From contig OX387195.1 of assembly GCA_947561395.2 (NCBI GenBank), positions 23,885,126-23,949,125 on the forward strand: a stretch of DNA of 64,000 nucleotides. Direction: 5' to 3'. Source of the stretch: Buxus sempervirens. Lineage: Eukaryota; Streptophyta; Magnoliopsida; Buxales; Buxaceae. Both the position numbers and the translations under genes were made by a program. This document shows, in pieces, positions 42,500 to 54,125 of this stretch. Numbering within the stretch: position 1 is the first letter of the stretch; each line of letters starts with the position of its first letter. The notes beneath the pieces were generated by a model. It was not told the origin of the DNA and did no database searches. It saw only the letters and a program-made list of their open reading frames with translations.

Positions 42500-44987
42500 T
42501 CAATTATCTATCCTTTGTGTATTCCCAGAAGTAGAAGCTTTGCTTTTAGCTTTTGTGGGGCCACGCTGGCAAGTCCTTCTATTATGGCCAAAACCACCAC
42601 ATATGCAACAACGTAGGGTATTTGATCTTCGAATTTGGCTTCCATCCCTTGGTTCATCTATCTCTTTCCTTCTATTTTTCCTAGGTCTTCCAGTTAGCCG
42701 ACGAAGTCTTGGTGGCATTAAAGGGTCTGTATCAACTGTGGGCCACATCCTTTCATCAGGAATAGGATGAATAAATTCGCCATATGCCCTCAAGTATGCG
42801 GCAACCGTGTAGCAAGGATCACAATGATCTTCTGGATTATCCCTTCGATGTATCATGCATTGAATTGCATGCTTACACGGTATCCCAGACAAATCCCACA
42901 CTAGGCATGCACATGTTCTTCCACCCATCTTTAAAGTGTATCTGCCAGTGCTGTCGACAACCTCATATTCGTCCCCACCAGCAAATAATATACTACAACT
43001 CCTAGCTGCCTTTTTCCTTGCTTCCAACGTTGCACAAACTCTTGGAGTTACTAATGTAGTCCACGTAGATGCAGTTTGATGCCTTTTCTGAAGCTTCACC
43101 ATCCACCTTGTCCTTATACCATCCAATAAAGCTAAAATAGGCTTCTCCCTTAGATCTCCAAGCCATTGATTAAAAGACTCTGACAAATTGTTTGTTACGT
43201 GATCATTTCTCACACGCTTATCAAATGCATGTCGTGACCAAGTCTCCACGGGGATCTCCTTCAGCCAATTATATGCAGCAAGTGATGCATTCTTCATCCG
43301 CTCCATTGCATCATTAAAATCATACACGTTGTATGCTCTGACTGCTGCCCAAAACAAATTCTTCAACAATAGCCCTTTATGAACTGTCTTGAAGTTACTG
43401 TACATATGTCTCGCACAGTAACGTTGATTAACATGGGGTAGCACTTCTCCAATTGCCTTGATTATACCCTACATGCAAACAATAAATTAATGTTGCATAC
43501 ATGGTAAAATTTTAGCTATAAGCAATGTACAAAGTAGTAGTTACCTTTTGTCTGTCAGTAATAAGTGTCCATGGTCGATCCACTACACCAAGGACAACAT
43601 AGAGGTTCTGTAGGAAAAAGGACCAACTATCATATGTTTCTGCTTCCGCCACTGCATATGCAATAGGAAACAAACCTCCGTTGCCATCCAACGCAACTGC
43701 AGCTAATAACACACCTCCATATGGACCCTTCAAATGACAACCGTCCAATCCAATGAAGGGTCGACACCCATGAAGAAACCCTAACCTCATTGCTGCAAAG
43801 CTAATGAATATCCTCTTGAACATGGGAGCTGAAGATATATCAAGCCTCTCTGCCTCAATCTTTACCAAACTCCCAGGGTTGGTAACTCTAATGATCTCAG
43901 CATATCTCCATACAAGCCCATATGATAGTCCATGACTTCCTTCTACTACCTCAATGGCTTTCCTTCTTGCTCTCCTCAACTGCATATCACTAGGCTCAAT
44001 ACCAAACTTACTTTGGACCATCTCTCTAATTGTTGAAATTTGAACCTTTGGATTTGCACGCACTTGTGGGATAATCTTTTTTGATATCCATCTAGAGTTA
44101 GCTTCAAAATTATTGTGCACACGTGTGCAAGTGTGTTCTGGCTGAAAAGTCTTGATCATGTACGTGGTCCCATCGGGTTTCGTGGATGCATGCAATCTCC
44201 ACGTGCAACCCTCAACTGCACACCCAACTGTAACCCTTTTCTTTTCATTTTTAATCCTTTTCAAATTAAAACCCTCCTTGATTGCAAATTCTGCCAATGC
44301 TTGTCTAAATTCATGGATGTTACTAAATTGCATACCTCTTTCAAATTTGGGGTCATCCATTCCATGTTCGACATCAAATTCAATACCATCACTTCCACTG
44401 TCCTCATCAGAATCCCATGGGCTTCGGTAATCAGGATCAGACTCACAATTTGATAGATGATCACCTCCTCCTTCTTCACTATCCTCAACTACATCAGCCT
44501 CGGGTGACCCAACCACCTCATCTTCTTCACTTTCTTCTTCTTCTTCTCCTTCTTCATTATCACTGATTAAAATGTCTTCATTTATCCAATCCTCATCTTC
44601 TTCAGTTGATTCTGTTGCTCCTGCTGCTTCTGCACCTCCTCCTTGCTCATCCCTAGATCTAGATGATCTAGTGCAAGTGAATCCCGAGGATGTTGCATTA
44701 TCACTTCGCATTTGTGACAGCAAGACTATCTCTTCTTCACTTACTTCTACGTATATTTCCTTCAATCCTCTATATAGTGAAAACATGTGCATGAGAGTGG
44801 CATCACCATCAACAACACTAAGATTCCGGGTGCTAGGTATCCGGTATTTAATGGTTATGGCATTTCCTGGACGAACACAAACTAGTTTCGCTACATCGTT
44901 TGATAAATCAATGAAACTATACCGATCCTCATCCACGGAATCAATGTACTCGACCCCCCTTACGTGATGAACTGCAATTGTATACAT
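42500..44987 (-). CDS. MULE transposase (MudrA-type)
   Basis: Two exons, 44987-43545 and 43468-42500, with a 76-bp GT-AG intron, join in frame to about 803 residues, full length for the family. Order: an N-terminal PB1-like region (1-90), a long acidic stretch (about 125-205), a MuDR DNA-binding domain (about 210-290), and the MULE transposase core. The catalytic triad is Asp415 (GLDGCHLKGPYGG), Asp478 (LITDRQK, at the exon junction) and Glu near 578 (NNLSESFN). A SWIM zinc finger (CACLVWDLSGIPCKH, about 667-681) and a C-terminal CCHC knuckle (CCICGGFGHNRRTC, about 765) complete it. The enzyme cuts and joins the element's TIRs in the nucleus. All key residues are present, so the element may be autonomous. 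Confidence 0.92.
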
Positions 44988-46054
44988 CTTCTAGCTGCAG
45001 AAATAAATATATGCAAAGCAATACAACCAATTACAGGCATTGTAACCATAAAATAGTCTTATATCAATATATCATAGAAAGAACTATTCACTTTCATGAT
45101 TTGGTTTCAGTGACTTTTAATTGACAAAGTCTTAATAATCAGGTATTCCTTTTCATTCTGCTACATACACTAATTGAATCGACTATTTTGGTTGAGTTGA
45201 ACACTGAAAAGAACAGAGGAAAGGAATCCAAATAAAACTATTTTTCAGATATTAAAAGGCCTTTGTAACTACAACTTTGTATCAACAAAGGGATGGTAAA
45301 AGGCACCTGTATAGTAGCCAAAGTAGATAATTGGTATGCATCTTTTTGTCATTATGGTGACTTAATTTACAGTAAAGTGATAAACAACGAGAAGGAATCA
45401 ATTTATACAAGGCTTCAAATATATACAGAGTATTAAAGGGACTAATTTTTGGCAAATAATTCAGAAAAAAAAATTCAGGTGCTCAACCCTGAATGTTAAT
45501 CTGCCATTCACTGGCATGAAAATTTTTCTTTAGAATGGATCTTCATCCATGCTTGGTTCATGTTCATTTTCCTGAAGTGTTCTTCCACATTGTTACTCAA
45601 AGATAACAAGGATAGGTTGATATGTATCATTTGGAAATTTTTACTCTTTAATACCTTTGAATTATTCTCGGACCACTAATTCAACCACTCACTTTAATAC
45701 AATCACTATTCCGTACAAGCAACGACTTGTAGACATACTACCTTTTTCAAATTGCTCATATAGCCTTCAAAAATTCATGTGATAATATATCTGGGTTTGG
45801 TATAATGGTATCAGATTCATTATATACAATAATATGGATATATTCATGCTCCAGATATTACCTGTTTGTATATGACAGATATCAGGGGAGAACGTGAAAT
45901 GACATTCCATGTGTTATTCTCATTCATTTGTAAGCACGGTGACAGGGGTAGGAGGAACAGGAATGGGAAAACCATCAGGTCAATGGAAAACCTTTTGGTT
46001 AGTATAAACTTAATGGAAATCCTTTTGGTTAGTATAAACAATGGAAAACCTTTT

Positions 46055-46961
46055 GTTTAATCTAAGCAGGAAATCAAATTCCCCTTGTGATTTGATTTAA
46101 GCAGCTGTAATTATGTAGGTTTGTCTCAAGACTCCAAAAATTGAACTCTCTCACGGAACAAGAAATGGGTTTTTGGACAATGCTGCAAGGATTTCTGCTA
46201 TTAAAACAGAGACAAATCTGATTGCCCACAATGAACCCAACGAAGAGCACAATGGGCCACAATGAATACCCAACGAACAGCATAAATTCCCAAATCAGAT
46301 TTACAAAACAGTTAATCGGCTTGGTTACAATGAACCCAACGAACAGCATAAATTAATTAACAGAAACCCTATCAAAGCAACTCGTATTTGGAACGAAATA
46401 GAAGAAGGAATGACTTACCAGCAATTGGTAGTTGCGTTGGTTTGGTTTGGTCTCCCCTCGTCGGTAGATCTCCACTCGCCGGTACGTCTCCACGCGCCAG
46501 TGAATGTTAGGAGAGGAGGAGGAAGAAGGGTGGGTTCGTCGAAACAAGGAGGAATGGGATTCTGTGGAGAAGGAAAGGAGAGGCTTCGTGGGAATGGGAT
46601 TCTGTGGAGAACGAAAGGAGAACGAAGGAAAAGGAGAGAGGGAGGCTTCGCGAAGGGGATGCGATTAGGGCATCTTGGCGATTAGGGTTTCCACGAAGAG
46701 AGGAGAAGGTGGTTTGGGTTTTGTTGAAGAGAGGGGTTCTGTTGAAGGGAAACGGGAACGAAGAGAAGAAGAAAATCGTTTTAAACAAGGGCATTTCCGC
46801 CATTTTAGAAAAGTGTCCAACGGCGTCTGTGGGCAAAGTAACGGCAGGGGGTGTAACAGACGCTTTTCCAAACCTCGGGGGCAGTAAGTGCTCACTTTGG
46901 AACCACAGGGGTACCGCGTGCCCATTTGCCAAACCTCGGGGGGTGTTGCTGTAAAAATCCC
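46055..46961 (-). repeat. MULE right terminal inverted repeat
   Basis: Inverted copy of 37241-38146; differs by one C in a homopolymer near the tip by my reading. Probably carries the transposase promoter. Confidence 0.95.
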
Positions 46962-47005
46962 AATAAATAAACCCTAAAAGCAAAAGAAGCATAGAAAAAG
47001 CAGAC

Positions 47006-47103
47006 CTCGTTATGTACACCAAATGTATTCAAAATTTTTGCAGCTTCCTTCATGACTGGAAGATCTGAATCAGAACCCATTATGATTCCAACACGAGGAT
47101 TTA
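47006..47103 (-). pseudogene. AIR carboxylase (PurE-like) gene fragment, upstream exon
   Basis: Codes for NPRVGIIMGSDSDLPVMKEA, then KILNTFGVHNE, the first conserved block of PurE, with the GSDSDLP substrate loop. The acceptor TTTGCAG and donor GTCTGC are in place and the phase matches the exon at 37079-37196. See that entry. Confidence 0.8.
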
Positions 47104-47520
47104 CTGCAAATAAAAAATGAGTAGGAGAAAAATAAGCATAAATCACTCGTGATTTGATTCCATAGTTGATATGATTGTTTTGGCAAACAAACTATAAATG
47201 AAATAAACAAGTAACCATGAAGAAAGCATGACTTCGCCCATAATATATATACGGGTGCGTCCGCATATGATATGCGGACAGAACTAAATTCACAACGTCC
47301 GCACTTTAAGTGCGGGAGCACATTTTTGGTTGGTTTTTGAGGTTTTGACTCATATCAAAGCTCAATTAAGGTATTTTAGACACTTTCCTTGTTTTCTCAT
47401 ATTGTAATGCAATTTGGGGTGTATATAATAACTAAAAACCCCAAAAGACAATCTTGCAAAGGTTAAACTCTATTTAATTGTCAGTTTTTTCGTTTTCCTT
47501 TTTTTTTTCCTAAACTAAAA
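47104..47520. other. Intergenic with twin hairpins
   Basis: No gene. Near 47248-47312 two short perfect hairpins lie side by side: GTCCGCATAT / ATATGCGGAC and CCGCACTT / AAGTGCGG. From about 47410 the sequence matches the C-type 3' flank (21200-21300). Confidence 0.6.
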
Positions 47521-47796
47521 GGTAACCACAGGGAATGTTGTTCGAGTGGTCGAAATAGAACCTTGTTTTGTAGTGTCTTTAATGGTATAATCTGCGCCAA
47601 TATTACCAACACCAAGAAGTGTGGGCACGCGGTGCCGTAGAAACTCGGTTGCCAGCAAAGTTCATATCAAGCGGTGGACAATAAATTGAAGGGCTGTGAG
47701 TATTACAGGAAGGTTTGGAGGAAGGTACTTTACCCATTTGGAGGGATTCCAGCATGACATCTTCTTCCATCAACTTCTTGAAGTGGACACAACTTA
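47521..47796 (-). pseudogene. Secreted-peptide precursor pseudogene C3
   Basis: Matches the coding region of gene C, including the last residues, but several substitutions and small indels break the core, and the 5' part with the signal peptide is missing at the same point as in C2. It lies 60 bp left of the Sirevirus. Confidence 0.75.
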
Positions 47797-47856
47797 TTGT
47801 TTATTTCAGACCTATTTTTCTTGGAAATTCATCTCATTCTAACATTTAGTACAATT

Positions 47857-49138
47857 TGTAAGGTTTAAGTTATTGGCTTCAATTCCGTGTCAAAAAGGTC
47901 GTTTAATGTTGTCAATGTATTTGGGATAGGGTATAGGTTGTGTGGTTCAAACGGGGTCTTGAACGGAGTCATATTGGTAAAGATTCATCAAACGTTCGAT
48001 GAACGTTCGCCGGTCGTTCGACCGTTGAGGGTCCACAGAGAATCCAGAGAGCAGCGTTCGCCTCTCGTTCTCTGAACGTTCGACCGTTGATGTCCACAGA
48101 CAAACCCGAGAGCAGCGTTCGCCTCACGTTCGCTGAACGTTCGACCGTTGGTGTTCCACAGACAAACCCGAGAGCAGCGTTCGCCTCACGTTCGCTGAAC
48201 GTTCGACCGTTGGTGTTCCACAGAGAATCCCGAGAGCAGCGTTCGCCTCACGTTCGCTGAACGTTCGACCGTTGGTGTTCCACAGAGAATCCAGAGAGCA
48301 GCGTTCGCCTCACGTTCGTTGAACGTTCGACCGTTTAGGTTCCACAGAGAAAACAGAGAGTAACGTTCGCTGAACGTTCGCTGGTCGTTCGAACGAGAAG
48401 AAGAAAAGTGAGTTGTTTTATCGAACGTTCGAGCCGCGTTCGCTGAGCGTTCGAACGTTCGTTAACAAACTTCTTTTTTAGAAATCCGATCTTTTCTGAT
48501 TTGTTTCCTTTTCGTTCCTTTCTTTCTCCTAACCTATTTAAGGAGTGTCTAGCCTATTGTGAGGGTTACCCAATACGTTTTTGAGAACCCTAAAACGTGT
48601 GCAAGAGTGAGAGACCTTCTTCCTCTTTTCTCTTCTTCTTTGAGCCATCAAAACCAGTCTTCTTCTTTTCTTTTCTACCTTGGAGTTCCGGGTTGAAGAG
48701 TTTGCTCGTGGGAGTTCCTACTGTTGCTGAGCGAGTTCGTTCGGCACTTCACTAAGGGGATATTCAGAGTTCTGAATCGTTGCAAGGATGCAAATCTGAA
48801 GAGTTCTTCAGATATTTACATTGTGAGTCAGAGTCATTGTTGGGTCGTCTGAACCACTATTGTAAGTCTTCTTCTTATAGTGATTTCCAGAGGTGGCACC
48901 TCGTAGCCCGGAGGGTTTTTCTCTTTGAGAGTTCTCTTAGAGTTTTCCCTTCGTCACCAAATTGCTTGTGTTGTCTCTTACTTATTTTGCAATTGTGTGT
49001 GATGAATTGATATGTGTTCAGACTTGTGCATGCCAATTAATTAAGAACTTGTTTTTAATTGATTGATTTTTTATTCCGCAATCGGTTTCACCTATTCACC
49101 CCCCTCTAGGTGTTTTAGAGTCTAAACTGTGTTTTTCA
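47857..49138 (+). repeat. Sirevirus 5' LTR
   Basis: 1282 bp, TGTAAGG to TTTTTCA. It holds an array of about five 62-bp units (about 48033-48350) with the palindromes GAACGTTC and AACGTT. The later part contains a pyrimidine-rich stretch, likely the transcribed leader. Confidence 0.95.
48033..48350 (+). repeat. 62-bp tandem array in the LTR
   Basis: About five units, each with CCACAGA, GAGAGCAGCGTTCGCCTC and GCTGAACGTTCGACCGTT. The repeated palindromic words look like an enhancer-type array. The 3' LTR carries the same array near 57700-58017. Confidence 0.85.
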
Positions 49139-49140
49139 AT

Positions 49141-49152
49141 TGGTATCAGAGC
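49141..49152 (+). other. Sirevirus primer-binding site
   Basis: TGGTATCAGAGC, two bases after the LTR; complements initiator Met tRNA. Confidence 0.9.
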
Positions 49153-49181
49153 GGGTAACCAGATCCTTGACTCGGTTAGTC

Positions 49182-52100
49182 ATGGACAAGTCCTCCACTG
49201 CCCCACCCTTCTTTGATGGCAGCAATTATGCCTACTGGAAAGTTAGAATGAGAGCCTATCTGAAGGCTATAGATGAAAAAGTTTGGGGAAGTGTTGAGAG
49301 AGGATGGAATCCTCCAACTGTGATTATAGATGGTGAGACAAAACCCAAAGACCCAGATAGCTATACTAGAGAAGAGTTAATTGATGTTAACTACAACTCT
49401 AAGGGTGTCAATGCACTTTTTAGTGCAATCTCTGCTGATGAATTCAAACGGGTGTCTACTTGTCAAACCAGCAAAGAAATTTGGGAAATTTTCCAAACCA
49501 CTCATGAGGGAACTATCCTTGTGAAGAACTCAAAATTACAAATGCTTATCACTAGGTTTGAAGAACTAAAAATGGGAGAGGATGAATCCTTTGATTCCTT
49601 CTATGCTAAACTAAGTGATATAGTGAACTCTAGTTTTAATCTTGGTGAAAGAATTCCTCCTAATAGAGTGGTTAGAAAAATCCTTAGGTCTCTTCCTGAA
49701 AAATATAGACCCAAAGTGACTGCTATAGAAGAAAGTAAGGATATTAATGGTATTAGGGTTGAAGATCTCATAGGATCAATTCAAACCTATGAACTCACTC
49801 TGCCTCCTACTAAGAAAAATAAGTCTATAGCTCTCAAATCTAGTAAAGAAAAGGCTTATAATGATTCTAGTGAGGAATCCATGGGAGATGAAGATATTGC
49901 TCTTTTGGTAAAGAACTTTAGGAAAATGTTTAGAAGGAGGAAACCAAGGAGTGAAAATGAGAGGTATAAATCCAAGGGGAGTTCTAGTGGTAGAGATCAA
50001 AAGCCAAGAATCAAATCTGAATCTAGGGAGTCCAAACATCCTAAGGACTCTAGGTTGCAAAAACTTCAACAAATCAGATGTCATGAGTGTCAGGGTTTTG
50101 GTCATATTAGGTCAGAGTGTCCCACATTTAAGAAGCTTCAAGGGAAAGCCATGAATGCCACTCTTTCTGATGAGAGTGCTTCTGATAGGGATAGTGAGGA
50201 CTCCAAAACAGAGGAAAGTCAAAACTACATGGCTTTCACCTCTATTGTTGGGAGTGGTGACTCTAGTAACTATGAAGACTTTCCACCAAGTGAGAATGCA
50301 ATTGGTTCTCATGATGAGTCTGGTGATGATGAGGAAAGCCTTCAAGATGCTTATGATAAATTGTTTAGGGAGTGCTTAAAAGCAAAGAAACAATTAAAAT
50401 CCAATCTCAAAAGGCTAAATGAGGTAGAGCACAAGAAAGAAGATCTTCAAGCAAAATTTGAAGAGTCTACTTCTCGTCTAGGTGAATACAAATTGAAGAT
50501 TGAATCCCTAGAATCTGAGAATAAGTCTCTTAAGGAAGAGCTTGAAAAATCTAAAATTCAATTCCAGAAGTTTTCTACAGGTACAGCAAATTTGGAAAAT
50601 ATGCTAGGGATGAGTCAATTAGGAACTGATAAAAGGGGTTTAGGATTCCAGGAAGTCTCAAATGATAATCCATCATCTTCTAAGACCCAAGTTGTGAATA
50701 CCAAAGGAAAGAATAGATCCAATTCTTCCAAGAGAAAGACAAACCAAGGTAGAAATCGTGGTCAAAAGTCTAATTGGTCAAAACCTAGGGGTGTTCCAAC
50801 CAAGAGTTCCCAATCTCAGAACTTTATCCCTATTTGTCATTATTGTGGTATTTCTGGACATATCAGACCAAAGTGTTGGGATTTGAACCAAAACTCTAGG
50901 AGATCCTCACCTAGAAAACCTCAAGAGAATTTGTCTAAACAAGTGAAAGAACTTTCAAATCAGACAAAGCTCTTAAGTCAACAATTAGCTTCAATGACCA
51001 AGAAAACCACTGAGCCGAAGCAAATCTGGGTTAAAAGAAGTGAATTAACTTGTCATGTAGTTCATGTTGCTTTGAAGGCTAGAAATAGTCTTATGTGGTA
51101 TCTTGATAGTGCTTGCTCTCGTCACATGTGTGGTGACAAATCTTTGTTTAAATCTTTTGAGGATTATTCTTGTGGCACTGTTACTTTTGGTGATGGAAGC
51201 AAAGCACCTATTGTAGGTAAGGGTGTTATTGAAATCTCTGGTATGCCTATTTTGAGTGAAGTACTATTTGTTGATGGCTTGAAAGCTAACTTGATTAGTA
51301 TAAGTCAATTGTGTGACTCAAACATGGAAGTTAAATTTGCTAAACATATGTGCTCTGTTTTTGATGCAAATGGTGTGTGTGTGCTTCAAGGAGAAAGAAC
51401 TCCGGATAATTGTTATGGTGTGATTCCTAATTCTAATGCTGTGTGTAACTCTTCCAAAGTTGATATGCATGAATTGTGGCATCAAAGACTTGGTCACTTG
51501 AACTTTAAAAACATGAATGAATTGTCAAAACATGATTTTGTTCGAGACCTTCCTAAGCTTGCCAAAGTAGAACCAAATGTGTGTGGGCCATGTCAGTTGG
51601 GAAAGCAAACTAGATCTAGTCACAAAAAGATCACTGAGTGTCTAACCCACAAACCTCTTGAATTGTTGCATATGGACCTTATGGGTCCTTCTAGGACTGA
51701 AAGTCTTGGTGGTAGGAGGTACATTTTGGTTATTGTAGATGATTTTTCCAGATTTACTTGGGTTGAGCTATTAAGAGAAAAATCTGAAGCAAGTGAATTG
51801 ATTATGTCTTTGTGTCGAAGACTCTCAAATGAAAAAGAGTCTAAGGTTGTTAGGATGAGGAGTGACCATGGGAAAGAGTTCGAGAACTCAATCCTTGAAA
51901 ATTTTTGTATAAAAGAGGGAATTCATCGTGAGTTCTCTGCTCCGATTACTCCACAGCAAAATGGAGTAGTAGAGAGGAAAAACAGGGTTCTTCAAGAGAT
52001 GGCAAGAGTCATGATACATGCCAAGGGTGTGGCCATGTATTTCTGGGGAGAAGCCATTAACACGGCTTGCCATGTGATAAATAGGGTGTATTTGAGGCCT

Positions 52101-54125
52101 GGGAGTAATGAGACTCCTTATGAAATTTGGCATGGTAAAAAGCCCACTGTCAAATACTTTCGTGTTTTTGGAAGCAAATGCTTTATTTTGAGAGATAGGG
52201 AAAATTTGGCTAAGTTTGATGCCAAGAGTGATGAAGGAATCTTCCTAGGTTACTCTAAGAATAGCAGGGCTTACCGTGTGTATAACTTACGTACACATAC
52301 TGTCATGGAATCCATAAATGTTGTTGTGGATGAAGGGGTTGATAAGTCTCAAGTTGAGGGGGAGACTAGTCTGGAAGTAGGAGAAAATGACTTGGTTGTT
52401 GAAAGTCAAAATTCTGAGTCATCTTCTTCAACTTCTGAAGAGGGTCTTTCTTCAACTCCAGGTCCTACAAAAGAACCTTCCTCTAGAGTAAAGTTAAATC
52501 ATCCCAAAGAGTTATTAATTGGTGATTTAAATGAAGGGATGAGACTTCGTAGGAAAGTCCTAAATCAGATGTCATTTGCATCTTATGTCTCAACTCTTGA
52601 ACCTAAGAAGGTAGAAGAAGCACTTACTGATGAGTGTTGGACTAATGCCATGCATGAAGAATTAAATCAATTCATTAGGAATGATGTGTGGTATCTTGTT
52701 CCTAGACCTGAAAATTATAATGTTATTGGAACCAAATGGATTTTCAAGAATAAGTCAGATGAACATGGCACTGTAGTGAGAAATAAGGCTAGGTTGGTTG
52801 CACAAGGTTATACTCAAGTTGAGGGTATTGATTTTGATGAAACATTTGCCCCTGTAGCTAGACTTGAATCTATAAGAATTTTACTTGCTGTAGCTTGCCA
52901 CTTGGGTTTTAAATTGCATCAAATGGATGTAAAAAGTGCTTTTCTGAATGGGATTCTAAATGAAGAAGTATATGTTGAACAACCCAAGGGGTTTGTTGAT
53001 CCAAAGTTCCCACATCATGTGTTTAGGCTTAAGAAAGCCTTGTATGGGTTAAAACAAGCTCCTAGAGCTTGGTATGAGAGACTTACTGCTTATCTCTTAG
53101 ATCACAAGTTCACAAGAGGAGGAGTTGATAGAACCTTGTTCATTAGAAAAGATAAGAGCAGTTTCACTGTTGCTCAAATTTATGTGGATGATATTGTCTT
53201 TGGTTCTCCAATTGACTCTCTTGCTTTCAATTTTGCCAAAGCTATGCAACAAGAATTTGAGATGAGTATGGTTGGTGAGTTAAATTTCTTCCTAGGTCTT
53301 CAGATTTCTCAATCTACAGATGGGATTTTCATATCTCAATCTAAATATGCTAAAGACCTTGTGAAAAGATTTGGGTTGGACAGCAAGAAACACACTAGAA
53401 CCCCTATGAGTACTACCTTGAAACTTGATTCTGATTTATCTGGAAAGAGTGTAGATAACACTCTTTATAGAAGCATGATAGGTAGTCTCTTGTATCTTAC
53501 AGCTAGTAGGCCTGATATAGCCTTTAGTGTAGGTGTGTGTGCTAGGTTCCAAGCAAATCCTAGAGAATCTCACTTATCTGCCGTCAAACGTGTCATACGA
53601 TATGTTAACGGTACTGTTGATCATGGTATATGGTTTTCTAGAGACACTTCTGCAATTCTAGCAGGCTATTCTGATGCCGACTGGGCTGGAAATGCAGATG
53701 ATAGGAAGAGCACAACTGGAGGTTGTTTCTATGTTGGGAACAATCTTGTGGCATGGATGAGCAAGAAGCAAAACTCTATTTCCTTGTCCACAGCTGAAGC
53801 GGAGTATATAGCCGCTGGGAGTGGTTGCACTCAATTGCTTTGGATGAAGCAAATGTTGAGTGATTATGGGATTGAACAAGGAACTATTGTCTTGTATTGT
53901 GATAATACAAGTGCTATTAATATTTCCAAAAACCCTGTTCAGCACTCTCGAACCAAGCACATTGATATACGACATCATTTTATTCGAGAGTTGGTAGAAG
54001 ATCATGTGATATCTCTTGAACACATCCCATCTGAAAATCAACTAGCTGACCTCTTTACCAAACCTTTAGATGCTCTTAGGTTTGAGTTTCTTAGGAAAGC
54101 TATTGGTGTTGGTCCTCTTCATTAA
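49182..54125 (+). CDS. Sirevirus Gag-Pol polyprotein
   Basis: About 1647 residues from the ATG at 49182. Order: Gag (UBN2-type) with a first CCHC knuckle near 299 ([14 protein letters not shown]), a coiled-coil charged stretch, and a second CCHC near 552 ([14 protein letters not shown]); two knuckles are a known Sirevirus trait. Protease has LDSACSRH (near 640), with Asp-Ser-Ala. Integrase follows (WHQRLGHLN, then MDLMGP near 829 and SDHGKEF near 893). Reverse transcriptase has YVDDIVF (near 1333), and RNase H has DADWAG near 1496. All Copia domains are in the usual order. The polyprotein would package, copy and insert the element. Confidence 0.95.
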   Translation: MDKSSTAPPFFDGSNYAYWKVRMRAYLKAIDEKVWGSVERGWNPPTVIIDGETKPKDPDSYTREELIDVNYNSKGVNALFSAISADEFKRVSTCQTSKEIWEIFQTTHEGTILVKNSKLQMLITRFEELKMGEDESFDSFYAKLSDIVNSSFNLGERIPPNRVVRKILRSLPEKYRPKVTAIEESKDINGIRVEDLIGSIQTYELTLPPTKKNKSIALKSSKEKAYNDSSEESMGDEDIALLVKNFRKMFRRRKPRSENERYKSKGSSSGRDQKPRIKSESRESKHPKDSRLQKLQQIRCHECQGFGHIRSECPTFKKLQGKAMNATLSDESASDRDSEDSKTEESQNYMAFTSIVGSGDSSNYEDFPPSENAIGSHDESGDDEESLQDAYDKLFRECLKAKKQLKSNLKRLNEVEHKKEDLQAKFEESTSRLGEYKLKIESLESENKSLKEELEKSKIQFQKFSTGTANLENMLGMSQLGTDKRGLGFQEVSNDNPSSSKTQVVNTKGKNRSNSSKRKTNQGRNRGQKSNWSKPRGVPTKSSQSQNFIPICHYCGISGHIRPKCWDLNQNSRRSSPRKPQENLSKQVKELSNQTKLLSQQLASMTKKTTEPKQIWVKRSELTCHVVHVALKARNSLMWYLDSACSRHMCGDKSLFKSFEDYSCGTVTFGDGSKAPIVGKGVIEISGMPILSEVLFVDGLKANLISISQLCDSNMEVKFAKHMCSVFDANGVCVLQGERTPDNCYGVIPNSNAVCNSSKVDMHELWHQRLGHLNFKNMNELSKHDFVRDLPKLAKVEPNVCGPCQLGKQTRSSHKKITECLTHKPLELLHMDLMGPSRTESLGGRRYILVIVDDFSRFTWVELLREKSEASELIMSLCRRLSNEKESKVVRMRSDHGKEFENSILENFCIKEGIHREFSAPITPQQNGVVERKNRVLQEMARVMIHAKGVAMYFWGEAINTACHVINRVYLRPGSNETPYEIWHGKKPTVKYFRVFGSKCFILRDRENLAKFDAKSDEGIFLGYSKNSRAYRVYNLRTHTVMESINVVVDEGVDKSQVEGETSLEVGENDLVVESQNSESSSSTSEEGLSSTPGPTKEPSSRVKLNHPKELLIGDLNEGMRLRRKVLNQMSFASYVSTLEPKKVEEALTDECWTNAMHEELNQFIRNDVWYLVPRPENYNVIGTKWIFKNKSDEHGTVVRNKARLVAQGYTQVEGIDFDETFAPVARLESIRILLAVACHLGFKLHQMDVKSAFLNGILNEEVYVEQPKGFVDPKFPHHVFRLKKALYGLKQAPRAWYERLTAYLLDHKFTRGGVDRTLFIRKDKSSFTVAQIYVDDIVFGSPIDSLAFNFAKAMQQEFEMSMVGELNFFLGLQISQSTDGIFISQSKYAKDLVKRFGLDSKKHTRTPMSTTLKLDSDLSGKSVDNTLYRSMIGSLLYLTASRPDIAFSVGVCARFQANPRESHLSAVKRVIRYVNGTVDHGIWFSRDTSAILAGYSDADWAGNADDRKSTTGGCFYVGNNLVAWMSKKQNSISLSTAEAEYIAAGSGCTQLLWMKQMLSDYGIEQGTIVLYCDNTSAINISKNPVQHSRTKHIDIRHHFIRELVEDHVISLEHIPSENQLADLFTKPLDALRFEFLRKAIGVGPLH

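Larger units (their letters stand above)
37241..46961. mobile_element. Mutator-like element (TIR-MULE), apparently complete
   Basis: Terminal inverted repeats of about 906 bp (37241-38146 and 46055-46961) begin GGGATTTTTACAGCAACACC. A perfect 9-bp target duplication AATAAATAA (37232-37240, 46962-46970) is the Mutator size. Inside are a full-length transposase gene (minus strand), a GRF zinc-finger gene (plus strand, convergent), and captured-looking fragments near 40.1-40.7 kb. The only difference I noticed between the TIRs is one base in a run of C, so it is probably very young. It sits in an intron of the PurE-like fragment. Confidence 0.95.

Noticed and set aside
44115-44967. Plus-strand frames opposite the transposase
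   Set aside because: Shadows of the transposase exon, caused by its acidic codon bias.
48033-48350. CRISPR-like regular array
   Set aside because: Whole units are similar, with no unique spacers, and the array lies inside an LTR of a plant retrotransposon.
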